This document shows, piece after piece, positions 8,376-17,706 of a stretch of DNA of 64,000 bases (positions are counted from its first letter, which is position 1; the number at the start of each line of letters is the position of its first letter). The notes below the pieces were generated by a model. It worked only from the letters and a program-made list of their open reading frames with translations. It did no database searches and was not told the DNA's origin. The stretch is taken from assembly GCF_000220505.1 (NCBI RefSeq), contig NZ_AFPJ01000020.1, forward strand, positions 1 through 64,000. Reading direction: 5' to 3'. The position numbers were made by a program, and so were the translations under genes. Source of the stretch: Microbulbifer agarilyticus S89. Its GTDB lineage: Bacteria; Pseudomonadota; Gammaproteobacteria; Pseudomonadales; Cellvibrionaceae.

Positions 8376-10154
8376 TCAGTAACCCGCAGCCTGGCCATCT
8401 TTCCGGCTTTCAGAAGCACCGTGGTACACGCCGTTTTCGGCCTTCTGAATTGCTTGATAGCCGCCATAAGGACCGCTTTCAAAGCGAACTTGGTGCCCCA
8501 TCTGCACAAGCTTGCGACGGGTTTCCATGGGGAAACCGTCTTCTAGGCTGAGATAGCCGCCATCTTCCATCAGTTCATCGGTAGGCTGGCTGGAACCACT
8601 GTGCAAAATTCGGGGCGCATCACCGGCCTCCTGCACATTCATACCGAAGTCCAGCATATTGATGACGATCTGCGCATGCATCTGCGGCTGGGTTGCTCCA
8701 CCCATGACGCCGAAGCTCAACCAGGGTTTACCGTCCTTGGTCACAAATGCGGGGATGATGGTGTGGAATGGACGCTTGCCCGGCGCATATTGGTTGAAAT
8801 GTCCTTCCTTTAAGCTGAACATTTCTCCGCGGTCCTGCAGGATAAAACCCAGCTCGCCAGGGGTCATACCAGACCCCATTCCCCGATAATTACTCTGGAT
8901 CAGCGAGACCATGTTGCCGTCTTTGTCCGCAGTAGTGAGGTAAATGGTGTCACCATGCCGAAGGGCGACGGTCCCTGCCTCGTAGCGCTTTGCCGCCTTA
9001 TTGGGGTCAATCAGGGCACGACGCTTCTCCGCGTAGGATTTGGAGATCAGCTCCTGCACCGGCAGCTGATTGAAGTCGGGGTCGGCGTAGTATTTGGCAC
9101 GATCCTCGAATGCGAGCTTTTTGGCTTCGGCGAACAGGTGAATATATTCTGGACTCGTACGCCCTAGCTTTTTCAGGTCATACGCTTCCAGGATATTGAG
9201 AATTTGCAGTGCCGCGATACCCTGGCCGTTCGGTGGCAGCTCCCACACATCGTACCCACGGTAGTTGGTGGAAACCGGCTCTACCCAATCGGACGTGTGA
9301 GTGGCCAGATCCTCGTAGGACAGGAAACCGCCATTGGCTTTCATATAACGGTCGATCTCGCGCGCGATATCGCCTTTATAAAAGGCATCGCGACCACCAT
9401 CGGCAATTTTCTGCAGGGTATTGCCAAGGCGTGGATTTCGAAAAAGGTCGCCTTCCTGTGGAGCCTTGCCACCGGGCATATATGTCTCCCGGAACCCGGG
9501 AAACTTCTCGAGCTTGGGAACCGATCGATTCCAGTAGTACGCGACCAGCTGAGTAACGGGAAACCCTTCATTCGCATAGCGGATGGTAGGAGCCAGCAGC
9601 TCCTGCATGGGCAACTTGCCGAATTTTTCGTGCAACTCAAACCAGCCATCTACCGCGCCCGGCACTGACACGGGCAAAGGACCATGGGATGGTATTTTTT
9701 CCAGATTATTATCGGCAAAGTACTGAAATGCCAGAGACTTTGGCGACCGGCCACTGGCATTGAGCCCAAACAGCTTTTTATCTTGGGCGCTCCAGACAAT
9801 GGCGAACAGATCGCCGCCAATACCGTTGCCCGTTGGCTCCATCAGTCCTTGCGCCGCATTGGCAGCAATTGCTGCGTCGACGGCACTGCCGCCTTTTTTT
9901 AGAATATCCAGCGCCACTTGCGTCGCCAGGGGATGGCTGGTAGCGGCCATACCCTGTGTTGCCAGCACCGGTGAGCGACTGGCGAACCCTTCACCATTCA
10001 CACGGTCATAAGCGGTAACGCTGGCAGAAAACAACAAGGTGCCTAAAAATGCACCGGCTGTGACGGCTGCCGCCCGCACCATACCTGGTATTTTTGGCGC
10101 TCGCACAACTCTGCGCATGCAACGCTTGGGGAAAAATGTCATCTGGAATTTCAC
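8376..10154 (-). CDS. Gamma-glutamyltransferase family protein (YwrD-like branch), secreted
   Basis: About 592 aa from a GTG at 10154, chosen because AGAAGG lies about 9 nt upstream; an ATG 12 bp further in is possible. A basic region and hydrophobic segment (AAAVTAGAFLGTLLFSASVTA) form a signal peptide, so the enzyme is periplasmic. The N-nucleophile fold is shown by ALDILKKGGSAVDAAIAANAAQG-type residues early, GGDLFAIVW, and a cleavage/nucleophile site in HGDTIYLTTADKDGN, where the Thr after GD should become the N-terminus of the small subunit. MGGATQPQ supplies the oxyanion region. The site differs from the T-T-H-[YF]-S of classical Ggt, so transfer or hydrolysis of glutathione is likely but not certain. 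Confidence 0.85.
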   Translation of the reverse strand: MKFQMTFFPKRCMRRVVRAPKIPGMVRAAAVTAGAFLGTLLFSASVTAYDRVNGEGFASRSPVLATQGMAATSHPLATQVALDILKKGGSAVDAAIAANAAQGLMEPTGNGIGGDLFAIVWSAQDKKLFGLNASGRSPKSLAFQYFADNNLEKIPSHGPLPVSVPGAVDGWFELHEKFGKLPMQELLAPTIRYANEGFPVTQLVAYYWNRSVPKLEKFPGFRETYMPGGKAPQEGDLFRNPRLGNTLQKIADGGRDAFYKGDIAREIDRYMKANGGFLSYEDLATHTSDWVEPVSTNYRGYDVWELPPNGQGIAALQILNILEAYDLKKLGRTSPEYIHLFAEAKKLAFEDRAKYYADPDFNQLPVQELISKSYAEKRRALIDPNKAAKRYEAGTVALRHGDTIYLTTADKDGNMVSLIQSNYRGMGSGMTPGELGFILQDRGEMFSLKEGHFNQYAPGKRPFHTIIPAFVTKDGKPWLSFGVMGGATQPQMHAQIVINMLDFGMNVQEAGDAPRILHSGSSQPTDELMEDGGYLSLEDGFPMETRRKLVQMGHQVRFESGPYGGYQAIQKAENGVYHGASESRKDGQAAGY

Positions 10155-10231
10155 AATAACTGCCCTTCTCGTTATTCTCAGAACAAGTCTCTCTGTAATA
10201 GCCATATCGGTCAACTAAGGTATTCGCGCGC

Positions 10232-13200
10232 GTGACATCCCGCCTCTCCCATCGCAAAGCGAAGGTGCTGGTACGCTATTTTGTCGCTTTCATTCTGGCG
10301 GTTGTTGTTGCCGCGGCGATCAGTTGGGTCACCCGGCATACCTGGCTGCCGTGGTTAATTAATCTACAGCTGGATAATGCGCACGTAACCGCCATTGAGC
10401 GGTTTCAGATATCCCGGGAAGATGGCGGCTGGCACGCGGATATCCAGCAACTGGTCATCGAAACGGCGCAGGGCCAGCAGATTACCCTTAACGAACTCCA
10501 GGTAAGACAACTCAACCATATCATCGCCCAGATTGTTACGCCCAACGACACGCCCGCCCCCGATGCCGAGATATCTATCGACCAGATGACGATCGAGAAG
10601 TTGGGCGACTCCGGCGTGCAACCTGGTTCCACCGATGCAGCGCAGGATCCCGAACCGAAGGCGACGACTGCGCGAGAGTCCGGTGCTGATGACTCCCAAA
10701 TCACAGGCGTGGAAAAAATAGGAGATGCGCAAAACCAGGTACCAACAATCAGCGGCCTGCTGCGCCAGCTTCAAGCGCTTCCAGTGCGGAGTATCGAGAT
10801 TCACTCACTTCGCCTACCGGACACTCTGCCGGGATCCTCTACGGCGCACTTTTCTATCAACCGTCAGGGGGCCATTAATGGGGATATACGCTATTCGGCC
10901 TGCGATGGATGCCTGATTTCTGTGCATATACAGCCGCATAGTGACAGCCCACCATTTCAGTTTGAACTCTCCCGCGAAAAAGTTGTGGTTGCCAAGGTCA
11001 CCGGCAATCTGCAGAACATGACCCACAGTGCTCCTCTAGCCTGGAATATTTCGACCGACACCACGCTCATCGCCAAACCACTGTCCGAGTTACTTTCAGA
11101 CCTCGCGCAACCGCTGCCCGCTTCTTCCGCAGGGCGCTGGCAAGAATGGCTGGTACTGCTCGCGCAAAGCAGTGGCTCGACGACGGTCAACCTGAGTGGC
11201 CAAATCGACGATGCCCTAGGCGGACTGCAGAGCTTGAGCAACCTGCGCAGCGAAATCCAAATCGATGATCTGGCGGTGCCACTCCCCGAAACACTGCTAG
11301 GCACGCCCCTACTGATCTCCACGCATACCAACACGCCGATTCGAATTACCCTGAAAAGCCTGTCTCCGCTTGCAGCGCAGGAAATTAGCGGCGACCTCGT
11401 GATTGAAGCGCAGGGTCAGATGCAGGGAGAAAATACATCATTACTCAACGCAGAAATCCAACTTGCGGAATCCTCGGAGGGACTCCCTCAGGTTGAGATT
11501 AATGGCGAGCTTGACCAGTCACATTGGCAAGAAATACTTGAGCACCCAAGATTTAAAAGGCATTTAGCGGGATACGAGGTTACAGGACTCTCCGGTGAAC
11601 AAGAATTTTCAGTGTCATTTACCCTACCGAATCTGAATACCAAGCTTATTGCGGAGCAGCAATACCTGCGCAACTTCACTGCAGAGTGGAAGCCCTCTGA
11701 CAATACCGAGTTCACGCTGAGCCTGCCGAAAACGAAAACACCCGCAGCCCTGGAAAAATGGCATACGACCCAGATCAGTTTGCGCGGTGACCAACCTGTG
11801 ACACTGAGCGCGCAGCAGATCCCGGGTCCGTTGCAAGTAAGTACCCCCCAATTCACGGTAATGATGGAAACAGCTGGAAAAACAGGAGGCGGCACCCAAT
11901 CCAAACTCACCGCTGGACTGAAGGAAATTGCCTGCACTGATGTTTTCAGGAAGACCTGCACATTCCAGCTCGACATCCAGGGCTCCAACCTCTCCGCACC
12001 AGGGGACAAGACACGGGTAGACAACCTTGCTCTCGCGACCAGCATCGAAATGAATGCCAGTCAGGATCCCGCGTCGACCATTGTGCGGTTCAGCAACGTC
12101 AATGTGAGCATCGATAAAAGTACATCCGGAGAAATAAGCGCAGAAAATTCCGAGCTTTTCTCCCAGGAGGTACGCTGTGAAATCCACAGGATCAGAATGC
12201 ATTGTGATTCGCCGCAACTTGCTGTCAGCTTTGCACCCATGGCGCTTGCGGGACACAGCCTTGAAGGAATCGTTTTCCTCGAGGACATCAGCCTCACAAC
12301 ATCAGAGCCCCAGAACGCAGAAAAGACAGCCGATGACGACCTGATCGTAACCGGTGCCGGCAACTATCGTGCAGACCAGCTGACCATCAAAACCGTCAAT
12401 GCATTAACCATACAATTGGCATCCCATGGAAAAGTTGCGCTTCATGACCAACAGTTAACCGGCGTCAGTACAGTCGTCAATGGCCCCCTACAATTCAGCA
12501 GCAATTGGCAACACAACCTGAAGAATCAAACCGGACAACTGGAGCTTACGCTTCCTACCACAGAGTTCAGTAGCAGCAATTCTTTGGCACTGGGCATCGA
12601 TGGGCTACCGGCAAACCTCGTAGGTGGCAAGCTTGAGGGCTCTGCAAAGCTACACTGGCCTAACATCCAAAGAGATGCTGCCAAGATCTCATTAACGGAT
12701 GCCGTTATTCAGTACAACGACAGCTACGCGGTCGGCATCGACTCCACCATTGCACTCGGGCGAGAGGGCGATTCATGGGCAACCACTGCCCCTGCACGCG
12801 TTTCGGCCAGTACCATTGACGCGGGCGTCGCACTCAAGAACCTGCATTTTGATCTGACATTCGATACCTCCGGGGATGTCGTTCTGGACGATTTCTCCGC
12901 AGAGCTGCTCGAGGGAGCCCTGACATCAGAGACAGTGAAGTGGAACTTTGAAGGAGAAAAGCGACTATCCACTTTCCAGTTTACTGGCATTTCCCTCCGT
13001 GCACTGACCACCGAGCTGGAATCCACTAACTTTTCCGCAAGTGGACTATTGGATGCGACCATACCCATTACCATCGATGCCCAAGGCGTCACGGTCGAAG
13101 ACGGAAGTGTGCAGTCGCGGCCACCGGGAGGTCGCATGCGCTACTACGGCGCATTCTCCCCACAAATGCTGTCGAGTAACCCACAACTGAAACTGGTGGC

Positions 13201-13426
13201 TGGGGCCCTTGAGGATTACACCTATCGGGACATTCATGGCACTATGCAGTACCCATTGAGTGGTGACTTGCAGCTCAACCTGAAGTTGACTGGCAATAGT
13301 CAGGCGATCGATACGAAACGCGATCTGATCATCAACCTGAATCTTGAAAATAATGTTCCGAGCATGCTTCGCTCATTGCAGGCCAGCCGTGACTTGACCG
13401 ATGTATTGGAACAGCAAACGCAATGA
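10232..13426 (+). CDS. ydbH: YdbH-family AsmA-like inter-membrane phospholipid transport protein
   Basis: 1064-aa protein with one N-terminal membrane anchor (about residues 13-32, VRYFVAFILAVVVAAAISWV) and a very long, repetitive beta-strand-rich periplasmic part. This is the layout of AsmA-like bridge proteins (TamB, YhdP, YdbH) that carry phospholipid between inner and outer membrane. The identity rests on context: an ynbE-like lipoprotein and a ydbL-like DUF1318 protein follow in the same order as in E. coli. The C-terminal third (GGRMRYYGAF, then SGDLQLNLKLTGNSQAI) fits the YdbH C-terminal domain. GTG start at 10232. It is longer than E. coli YdbH (about 880 aa). It diverges from the gamma-glutamyltransferase gene with about 77 bp between starts. 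Confidence 0.8.
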   Translation: MTSRLSHRKAKVLVRYFVAFILAVVVAAAISWVTRHTWLPWLINLQLDNAHVTAIERFQISREDGGWHADIQQLVIETAQGQQITLNELQVRQLNHIIAQIVTPNDTPAPDAEISIDQMTIEKLGDSGVQPGSTDAAQDPEPKATTARESGADDSQITGVEKIGDAQNQVPTISGLLRQLQALPVRSIEIHSLRLPDTLPGSSTAHFSINRQGAINGDIRYSACDGCLISVHIQPHSDSPPFQFELSREKVVVAKVTGNLQNMTHSAPLAWNISTDTTLIAKPLSELLSDLAQPLPASSAGRWQEWLVLLAQSSGSTTVNLSGQIDDALGGLQSLSNLRSEIQIDDLAVPLPETLLGTPLLISTHTNTPIRITLKSLSPLAAQEISGDLVIEAQGQMQGENTSLLNAEIQLAESSEGLPQVEINGELDQSHWQEILEHPRFKRHLAGYEVTGLSGEQEFSVSFTLPNLNTKLIAEQQYLRNFTAEWKPSDNTEFTLSLPKTKTPAALEKWHTTQISLRGDQPVTLSAQQIPGPLQVSTPQFTVMMETAGKTGGGTQSKLTAGLKEIACTDVFRKTCTFQLDIQGSNLSAPGDKTRVDNLALATSIEMNASQDPASTIVRFSNVNVSIDKSTSGEISAENSELFSQEVRCEIHRIRMHCDSPQLAVSFAPMALAGHSLEGIVFLEDISLTTSEPQNAEKTADDDLIVTGAGNYRADQLTIKTVNALTIQLASHGKVALHDQQLTGVSTVVNGPLQFSSNWQHNLKNQTGQLELTLPTTEFSSSNSLALGIDGLPANLVGGKLEGSAKLHWPNIQRDAAKISLTDAVIQYNDSYAVGIDSTIALGREGDSWATTAPARVSASTIDAGVALKNLHFDLTFDTSGDVVLDDFSAELLEGALTSETVKWNFEGEKRLSTFQFTGISLRALTTELESTNFSASGLLDATIPITIDAQGVTVEDGSVQSRPPGGRMRYYGAFSPQMLSSNPQLKLVAGALEDYTYRDIHGTMQYPLSGDLQLNLKLTGNSQAIDTKRDLIINLNLENNVPSMLRSLQASRDLTDVLEQQTQ

Positions 13427-13665
13427 AGCTGGCCGCCAGGGCAAGATACACCCAGGCAGGGCACTATTATCGGCGCCAGGTACCCAGTGGGATCGATGTG
13501 TTCAGGAACGGTTAATCCTGGACTATCTATAGTAATCAGCAACCATTGCGTGCATCCCCCTTCCGTTTGGCGGGATAATGGCAATTGGCGCCTTTTCGGC
13601 TTTTTTCGCTCCGCGATTTGAGCACTGCTGGAAGGGCCATTATCAGAGAGTCGCAGGAGTTAGTC

Positions 13666-13875
13666 GTGAACCAAGCAGACAATTTGAAGCCGCTGGCTTT
13701 ATGGGGAGCATTGGCCCTCAGTGGAATCTTGATCGGATGTACCCCCACGGTAGCGGTCCAGGCCCCAAGCGAGCCCATAACGGTTAATCTCAATGTCAAA
13801 ATCGAACACGAAATCCGTGTAAAAGTTGACAAAGAGTTGGACGATTTGTTTGACGACAAGGAAGGCATTTTCTAG
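13666..13875 (+). CDS. ynbE: YnbE-family outer-membrane lipoprotein
   Basis: 69-aa lipoprotein from a GTG at 13666 with AGGAG about 7 nt upstream; a longer reading from 13585 lacks such a site. The lipobox is LIGC. After it, APSEPITVNLNVKIEHEI matches the strongly conserved YnbE core (EPI-T-[VIM]-N-[LM]-NVKIEHEI). In E. coli YnbE is an outer-membrane lipoprotein that works with YdbH in phospholipid transport. It lies 239 bp after ydbH, wider than the tight E. coli arrangement, so it may have its own promoter. ydbL follows after 48 bp. Confidence 0.88.
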   Translation: MNQADNLKPLALWGALALSGILIGCTPTVAVQAPSEPITVNLNVKIEHEIRVKVDKELDDLFDDKEGIF

Positions 13876-13923
13876 GGCTGACAAATTTAACGTCGCCGCC
13901 GGATAACTGAAGGACATACAAAC

Positions 13924-14307
13924 ATGTTGAATACGTTTACTTCTCCCGCAGAACACCGCAAGACAGAAAAGCGCCACAGCAAACCATTGCTCGCAGGCGT
14001 GCTAATGATCATCGCCTTTTTGTTTGCGCTTCCCGCCAGCGCCATCACGCTGAAGCAGGCGCAGACACAGGGACTAGTTGGTGAGGCGAACAGTGGTTAT
14101 GTCGCTATCGTTCAGGACAGCTCACCAGAACTGGAAAAACTGGTGAATGAGGTAAATCGCAAGCGTAAAAATGAATACGCCGCGATCGCCAAGCGCAACA
14201 AGATTGATATCAGTCAGGTTGCCGCCAGAGCTGCAGAAAAGTTAGAGGCCCGGCTCAATAAAGGCGAGTACTACCAGGACAATCTAGGTCGCTGGAAGCA
14301 AAAGTAA
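13924..14307 (+). CDS. ydbL: YdbL family protein (DUF1318)
   Basis: 127-aa protein with a signal peptide ending at about PASA, preceded by a rather long basic n-region (about 25 residues). The mature part carries the DUF1318 hallmarks LKQAQTQGLVGEANSGYVA, KLVNEVNRKRKNEYAAIAK and a tail ending NLGRWKQK. In E. coli YdbL is a periplasmic partner of YdbH and YnbE; its exact role is less clear. GAAGGA precedes the start. A strong terminator 18 bp downstream closes the operon. Confidence 0.88.
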   Translation: MLNTFTSPAEHRKTEKRHSKPLLAGVLMIIAFLFALPASAITLKQAQTQGLVGEANSGYVAIVQDSSPELEKLVNEVNRKRKNEYAAIAKRNKIDISQVAARAAEKLEARLNKGEYYQDNLGRWKQK

Positions 14308-14324
14308 TTATCTGGCGACATAAA

Positions 14325-14352
14325 AAAACCCGCAACATAAGTTGCGGGTTTT
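14325..14352. terminator. Bidirectional terminator between ydbL and rpoS
   Basis: AAAACCCGCAAC (14325-14336) and GTTGCGGGTTTT (14341-14352) form a perfect 12-bp stem with an ATAA loop, with T-rich sequence on both sides. It serves the convergent ydbL and rpoS genes. Confidence 0.9.
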
Positions 14353-14383
14353 CGGCCCGGCGCTGACGTAAAGTCCGCGCTGC

Positions 14384-15448
14384 TCAAAGATTGGCGAACA
14401 GCGACATGCCGTCCAGACCTTGACTCTCCATGACTTCACGCAGACGCTTCAGCGCATCCACTTGAATCTGGCGAACACGCTCGCGCGTCAAGCCTATTTC
14501 GCGACCAACCTCTTCCAATGTACTGGCCTCGTAACCCCGCAGCCCGAAACGACGGGACACGACTTCGCACTGCTTATCCGGCAACTCACCCAACCAGCGA
14601 TTAATACTGTCAAACAGGTCGGTATCCTGCAGTAGTTCCGCTGGGTCGGATTCCTGTTGGTCAGGGATTGTATCTACCAGGGTTTTCTCAGACGAAGGAC
14701 CGATTGGTGTATCGACTGAGGTAACACGTTCATTGAGACCGAGCATACGCTCCACGTCTTCAACGGGCTTTTCCAGCAAATTGGCGATTTCTTCCGCCGT
14801 TGGCTCATGGTCCAGCTTTTGAGCCAGTTCCCGTGAGGCTCGCAGGTAAACATTGAGCTCTTTCACAACATGAATGGGCAGACGGATGGTCCGCGTTTGA
14901 TTCATGATGGCACGCTCAATCGTTTGGCGAATCCACCAGGTGGCGTAAGTCGAGAACCGGAAACCCCGCTCAGGGTCGAACTTTTCTACTGCACGAATAA
15001 GGCCGAGGTTGCCCTCTTCGATCAAGTCCAGGAGCGCCAGACCGCGACTAACGTAGCGACGGGCGATTTTCACAACCAGTCGCAGGTTACTTTCAATCAT
15101 GCGCTTGCGAGCCGCCGCGTCACCACGTAGCGCTTTGCGTGCGTAGTAGACTTCTTCTTCGGCGGTTAAAAGAGGGGAGAATCCGATTTCGTTGAGATAC
15201 AACTGAGTAGCGTCGAGATTTTTTTGCCCGGCCGCGTCATCAAGCTTTCGTATGGTCGTTTTTGTGGATGTGCTTTTCGAAGTTGACTTCGATGTCTTAT
15301 GGGAGATTGTTTCGGAGTTTTTTTTTGCCGCCTTGCTCCGGGTACGACTTGTTTTGGTTTCGGTTAAGGTTTTTTCCTGATCGAAAGACTCCGGCGCCAT
15401 ATCTGTTTTAGCACCAAAATCCACTTGATCATGACGTTGTGCTTCCAT
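14384..15448 (-). CDS. rpoS: RNA polymerase sigma factor RpoS
   Basis: 354-aa stationary-phase/general stress sigma factor. Regions in order: 1.2 ([21 protein letters not shown]), 2 ([21 protein letters not shown], then [16 protein letters not shown]), 3 ([20 protein letters not shown]) and 4 ([20 protein letters not shown]). The start at 15448 is chosen because AAGGAG lies 8 nt upstream. A longer reading from 15574 would add 42 residues without homology. The first 70 residues are a Ser/Thr/Lys-rich, variable extension. As in other gammaproteobacteria it follows nlpD, whose 240-bp intergenic and coding region normally holds the main rpoS promoter. Confidence 0.97.
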   Translation of the reverse strand: MEAQRHDQVDFGAKTDMAPESFDQEKTLTETKTSRTRSKAAKKNSETISHKTSKSTSKSTSTKTTIRKLDDAAGQKNLDATQLYLNEIGFSPLLTAEEEVYYARKALRGDAAARKRMIESNLRLVVKIARRYVSRGLALLDLIEEGNLGLIRAVEKFDPERGFRFSTYATWWIRQTIERAIMNQTRTIRLPIHVVKELNVYLRASRELAQKLDHEPTAEEIANLLEKPVEDVERMLGLNERVTSVDTPIGPSSEKTLVDTIPDQQESDPAELLQDTDLFDSINRWLGELPDKQCEVVSRRFGLRGYEASTLEEVGREIGLTRERVRQIQVDALKRLREVMESQGLDGMSLFANL

Positions 15449-15690
15449 TTCCCCAACTCCTTGTACTTTGCCTGTATCAGCCGCTTGCGACAGCTTGCGA
15501 TTACAGAATCGGTCACTGTCAGATACGACAGCCTCCGTTCTCGGCAACTCACCGTCAGTGGTGAGTAGGGTCACTGCAGGGCAGCTACTTCCGATCCCGG
15601 TGACTACCTCAAGTGGTTATTAATAAAAATCCATTTTTATTGCACAACAGCGTATGGGTGAGTGGCTACCGCACCTGGTTCGGCAGGTTC

Positions 15691-16524
15691 CTAAGGCAAA
15701 TAGGCCAAAGGATCTACCGGTTGACCATTTTTACGAATCTCAAAGTGGAGCATATCGCGGTCGGTACCACTCGAACCCAGTTCCGCTATCCGTTGCCCTG
15801 CTCTGACTCTCGTGCCCTCACCAACAAGCAACTTGTCGTTGTGGGCATAAGCACTGAGGAATTCCTCGTTGTGCTTGATGATCAAAAGTTTGCCGTACCC
15901 TCTCAGTGCGCTTCCGGCGTAAATCACGGTGCCATCCGCCGCTGCCTGAACAGATTCCCCCTTTTTCCCGGCGATATCAACACCCTTGCGCAAGGGGTCG
16001 TTGGGCTGGAAGCGAGAGAGTACCCTGCCACGAACCGGCCACCGCCATTTTGTGACACTTTTATTACCGTCCGAAATTGACGATTTTTTCACGACCTTGG
16101 GCGATGGCTTGGATACCTTGGTAGGCACTTTACGGGTCACTTTTTTTGTTTTGGCGACCTTCTTAGTGGTGGGCTGGCTGACGGCAACCGGAACTCGGCC
16201 GGTCAACGCGAGACGCTGCCCGGGAAATATCCGGTAAGGAGGAGCAATCCGGTTTACTGCGGCTAACTCTTTGAAATCTTTACCGTAACGCCATGCAATG
16301 GAATACAGAGTTTCGCCTTTACTCACCGTGTGATGACGAATCTTCTGACTTGGGGGCTGTTGTAAAGACGCGGTAGGCGCCAGATTGCTGGCGCAGGAGG
16401 CAACCAGCAGGACCGCACAAAAAACACTCAGAAGCCGACCCAGTAAAAAAGGACAAAGGCGCAAAAAACAACCGCTAAAGACAGCAGATCTGGGCTTAAA
16501 ATGTTGATATATGCGCCGTTTCAT
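15691..16524 (-). CDS. nlpD: NlpD: LysM/M23 lipoprotein, amidase activator
   Basis: 277-aa outer-membrane lipoprotein (lipobox VASC, about residue 44) with an unusually long basic stretch before the signal core. A LysM peptidoglycan-binding domain (VSKGETLYSIAWRYG to IFPGQRLAL) spans about 66-107. A Lys/Pro/Ser-rich linker and a C-terminal LytM/M23 domain (WPVRGRVLSRFQ to LHFEIRKNGQPVDPLAYLP) follow. The first zinc His is replaced (KGVDIAG), as in other NlpD proteins that activate the amidase AmiC during septal splitting rather than cutting peptidoglycan themselves. It precedes rpoS in the usual order. Confidence 0.92.
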   Translation of the reverse strand: MKRRIYQHFKPRSAVFSGCFLRLCPFLLGRLLSVFCAVLLVASCASNLAPTASLQQPPSQKIRHHTVSKGETLYSIAWRYGKDFKELAAVNRIAPPYRIFPGQRLALTGRVPVAVSQPTTKKVAKTKKVTRKVPTKVSKPSPKVVKKSSISDGNKSVTKWRWPVRGRVLSRFQPNDPLRKGVDIAGKKGESVQAAADGTVIYAGSALRGYGKLLIIKHNEEFLSAYAHNDKLLVGEGTRVRAGQRIAELGSSGTDRDMLHFEIRKNGQPVDPLAYLP

Positions 16525-16734
16525 TATTCTCTTTTTACATCAAAGGGGACCATTTATGGAAAAAGCGTCTAAAGAAAATCCCTGAATCAGCGGCCTTTGA
16601 CAGCCAAAAAATCTGTTTACAGAAAATTTACGTAGACATCGTTTGGTCACTGTCGGGGGACCACTCCTGCCGAGGTTACGGCGGACCTAAATCGAGTCGC
16701 CGTTGACCGTTTTCCCCGTAGGTCATTGCCCAAT

Positions 16735-17706
16735 TTACTGTACGACTTTTCCTACATTGCGGCTATGCAGCCACTCAATACCCAAAACCAGAACGATCGC
16801 CACAAGCCCTGCTGAGGCCGCGCCCACAATATAAGAAGGCTCTCCAGTAGCGCTTGTGAACTCTCCGGGCCACACGTTGGACAGCATTGGCGCTAGCTTG
16901 GCACTGCTCAACTCCCCGACACCGCCATTTGCGAGTTTCCAGGGCCACACGATTTTCAAACTTCCGAGTAACACGCCGACCAGGAACGAAAGCGTCACAG
17001 AGGGAAAACGGTGCATCAGCCAGGACAGTACACGGCTGAACAATAACAGCCCGCAGCCCGCCCCCGCCGCGAACCACACCAGCGCGCCAACCTGCAGTTC
17101 GTGCACCGCGCTGATCACCTGTGGATAAATACCAATCATGAGCAGGATGAAGGAGCCGGAAATTCCCGGCAGGATCATCGCGCAGATTGCCACGGCGCCG
17201 GAGAAGAACAAGGTATACGGCGTTGCAACTATCTCCGTCGGCCGCATTTCACTGACGAGGATCGCCAGGGCAACCCCGGATAAAAGCGCCAGCCAGCTGG
17301 ACCACTGCCAGTGCACTACCCGGCGCCCAATGGGTACAACGGAAGCGAGAATCAAGCCAAAGAAAAAAGACCAAACGAGAATTGGATAATTTTCGAGCAG
17401 AAAACTGATTAGCTTGGCCAGGCTAAAAATGCTGACCAACACGCCGCTGAAGAGCGCCAACAGGAAGCCTCCATTGATTTCCCGCCAGGTAGCAGCAATA
17501 CCATTTCGAAACAGAGACACCACAGTATGGGGGCCAATCTTGCTCAGTGAGTCGAGCAGCTCCTGATAGATACCGGTAATAAAGGCAATAGTGCCCCCGG
17601 AAACACCGGGGACAACATCCGCGGCCCCCATGGCCAGGCCGCGCAAACCAACGCCCCAGTAACGACTTCGCAATATGGTGTTTGCCGGCGCCTTGCTTCC
17701 GGTCAT
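16735..17706 (-). CDS. PopT/DUF368 family undecaprenyl-phosphate transporter
   Basis: 323-aa polytopic membrane protein of DUF368. Both signature re-entrant motifs are present: GAADVVPGVSGGTIAFITGIY near the N-terminus and MILPGISGSFILLMIGIYP in the second half, an internal-duplication pattern. DUF368 proteins (PopT) recycle the lipid carrier undecaprenyl phosphate across the inner membrane for peptidoglycan and O-antigen synthesis. The ATG overlaps the pcm stop (TAATG), so the genes are translationally coupled. Its place between pcm and nlpD is not part of the classical surE-pcm-nlpD-rpoS set. A 210-bp gap without a gene separates it from nlpD. Confidence 0.85.
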   Translation of the reverse strand: MTGSKAPANTILRSRYWGVGLRGLAMGAADVVPGVSGGTIAFITGIYQELLDSLSKIGPHTVVSLFRNGIAATWREINGGFLLALFSGVLVSIFSLAKLISFLLENYPILVWSFFFGLILASVVPIGRRVVHWQWSSWLALLSGVALAILVSEMRPTEIVATPYTLFFSGAVAICAMILPGISGSFILLMIGIYPQVISAVHELQVGALVWFAAGAGCGLLLFSRVLSWLMHRFPSVTLSFLVGVLLGSLKIVWPWKLANGGVGELSSAKLAPMLSNVWPGEFTSATGEPSYIVGAASAGLVAIVLVLGIEWLHSRNVGKVVQ

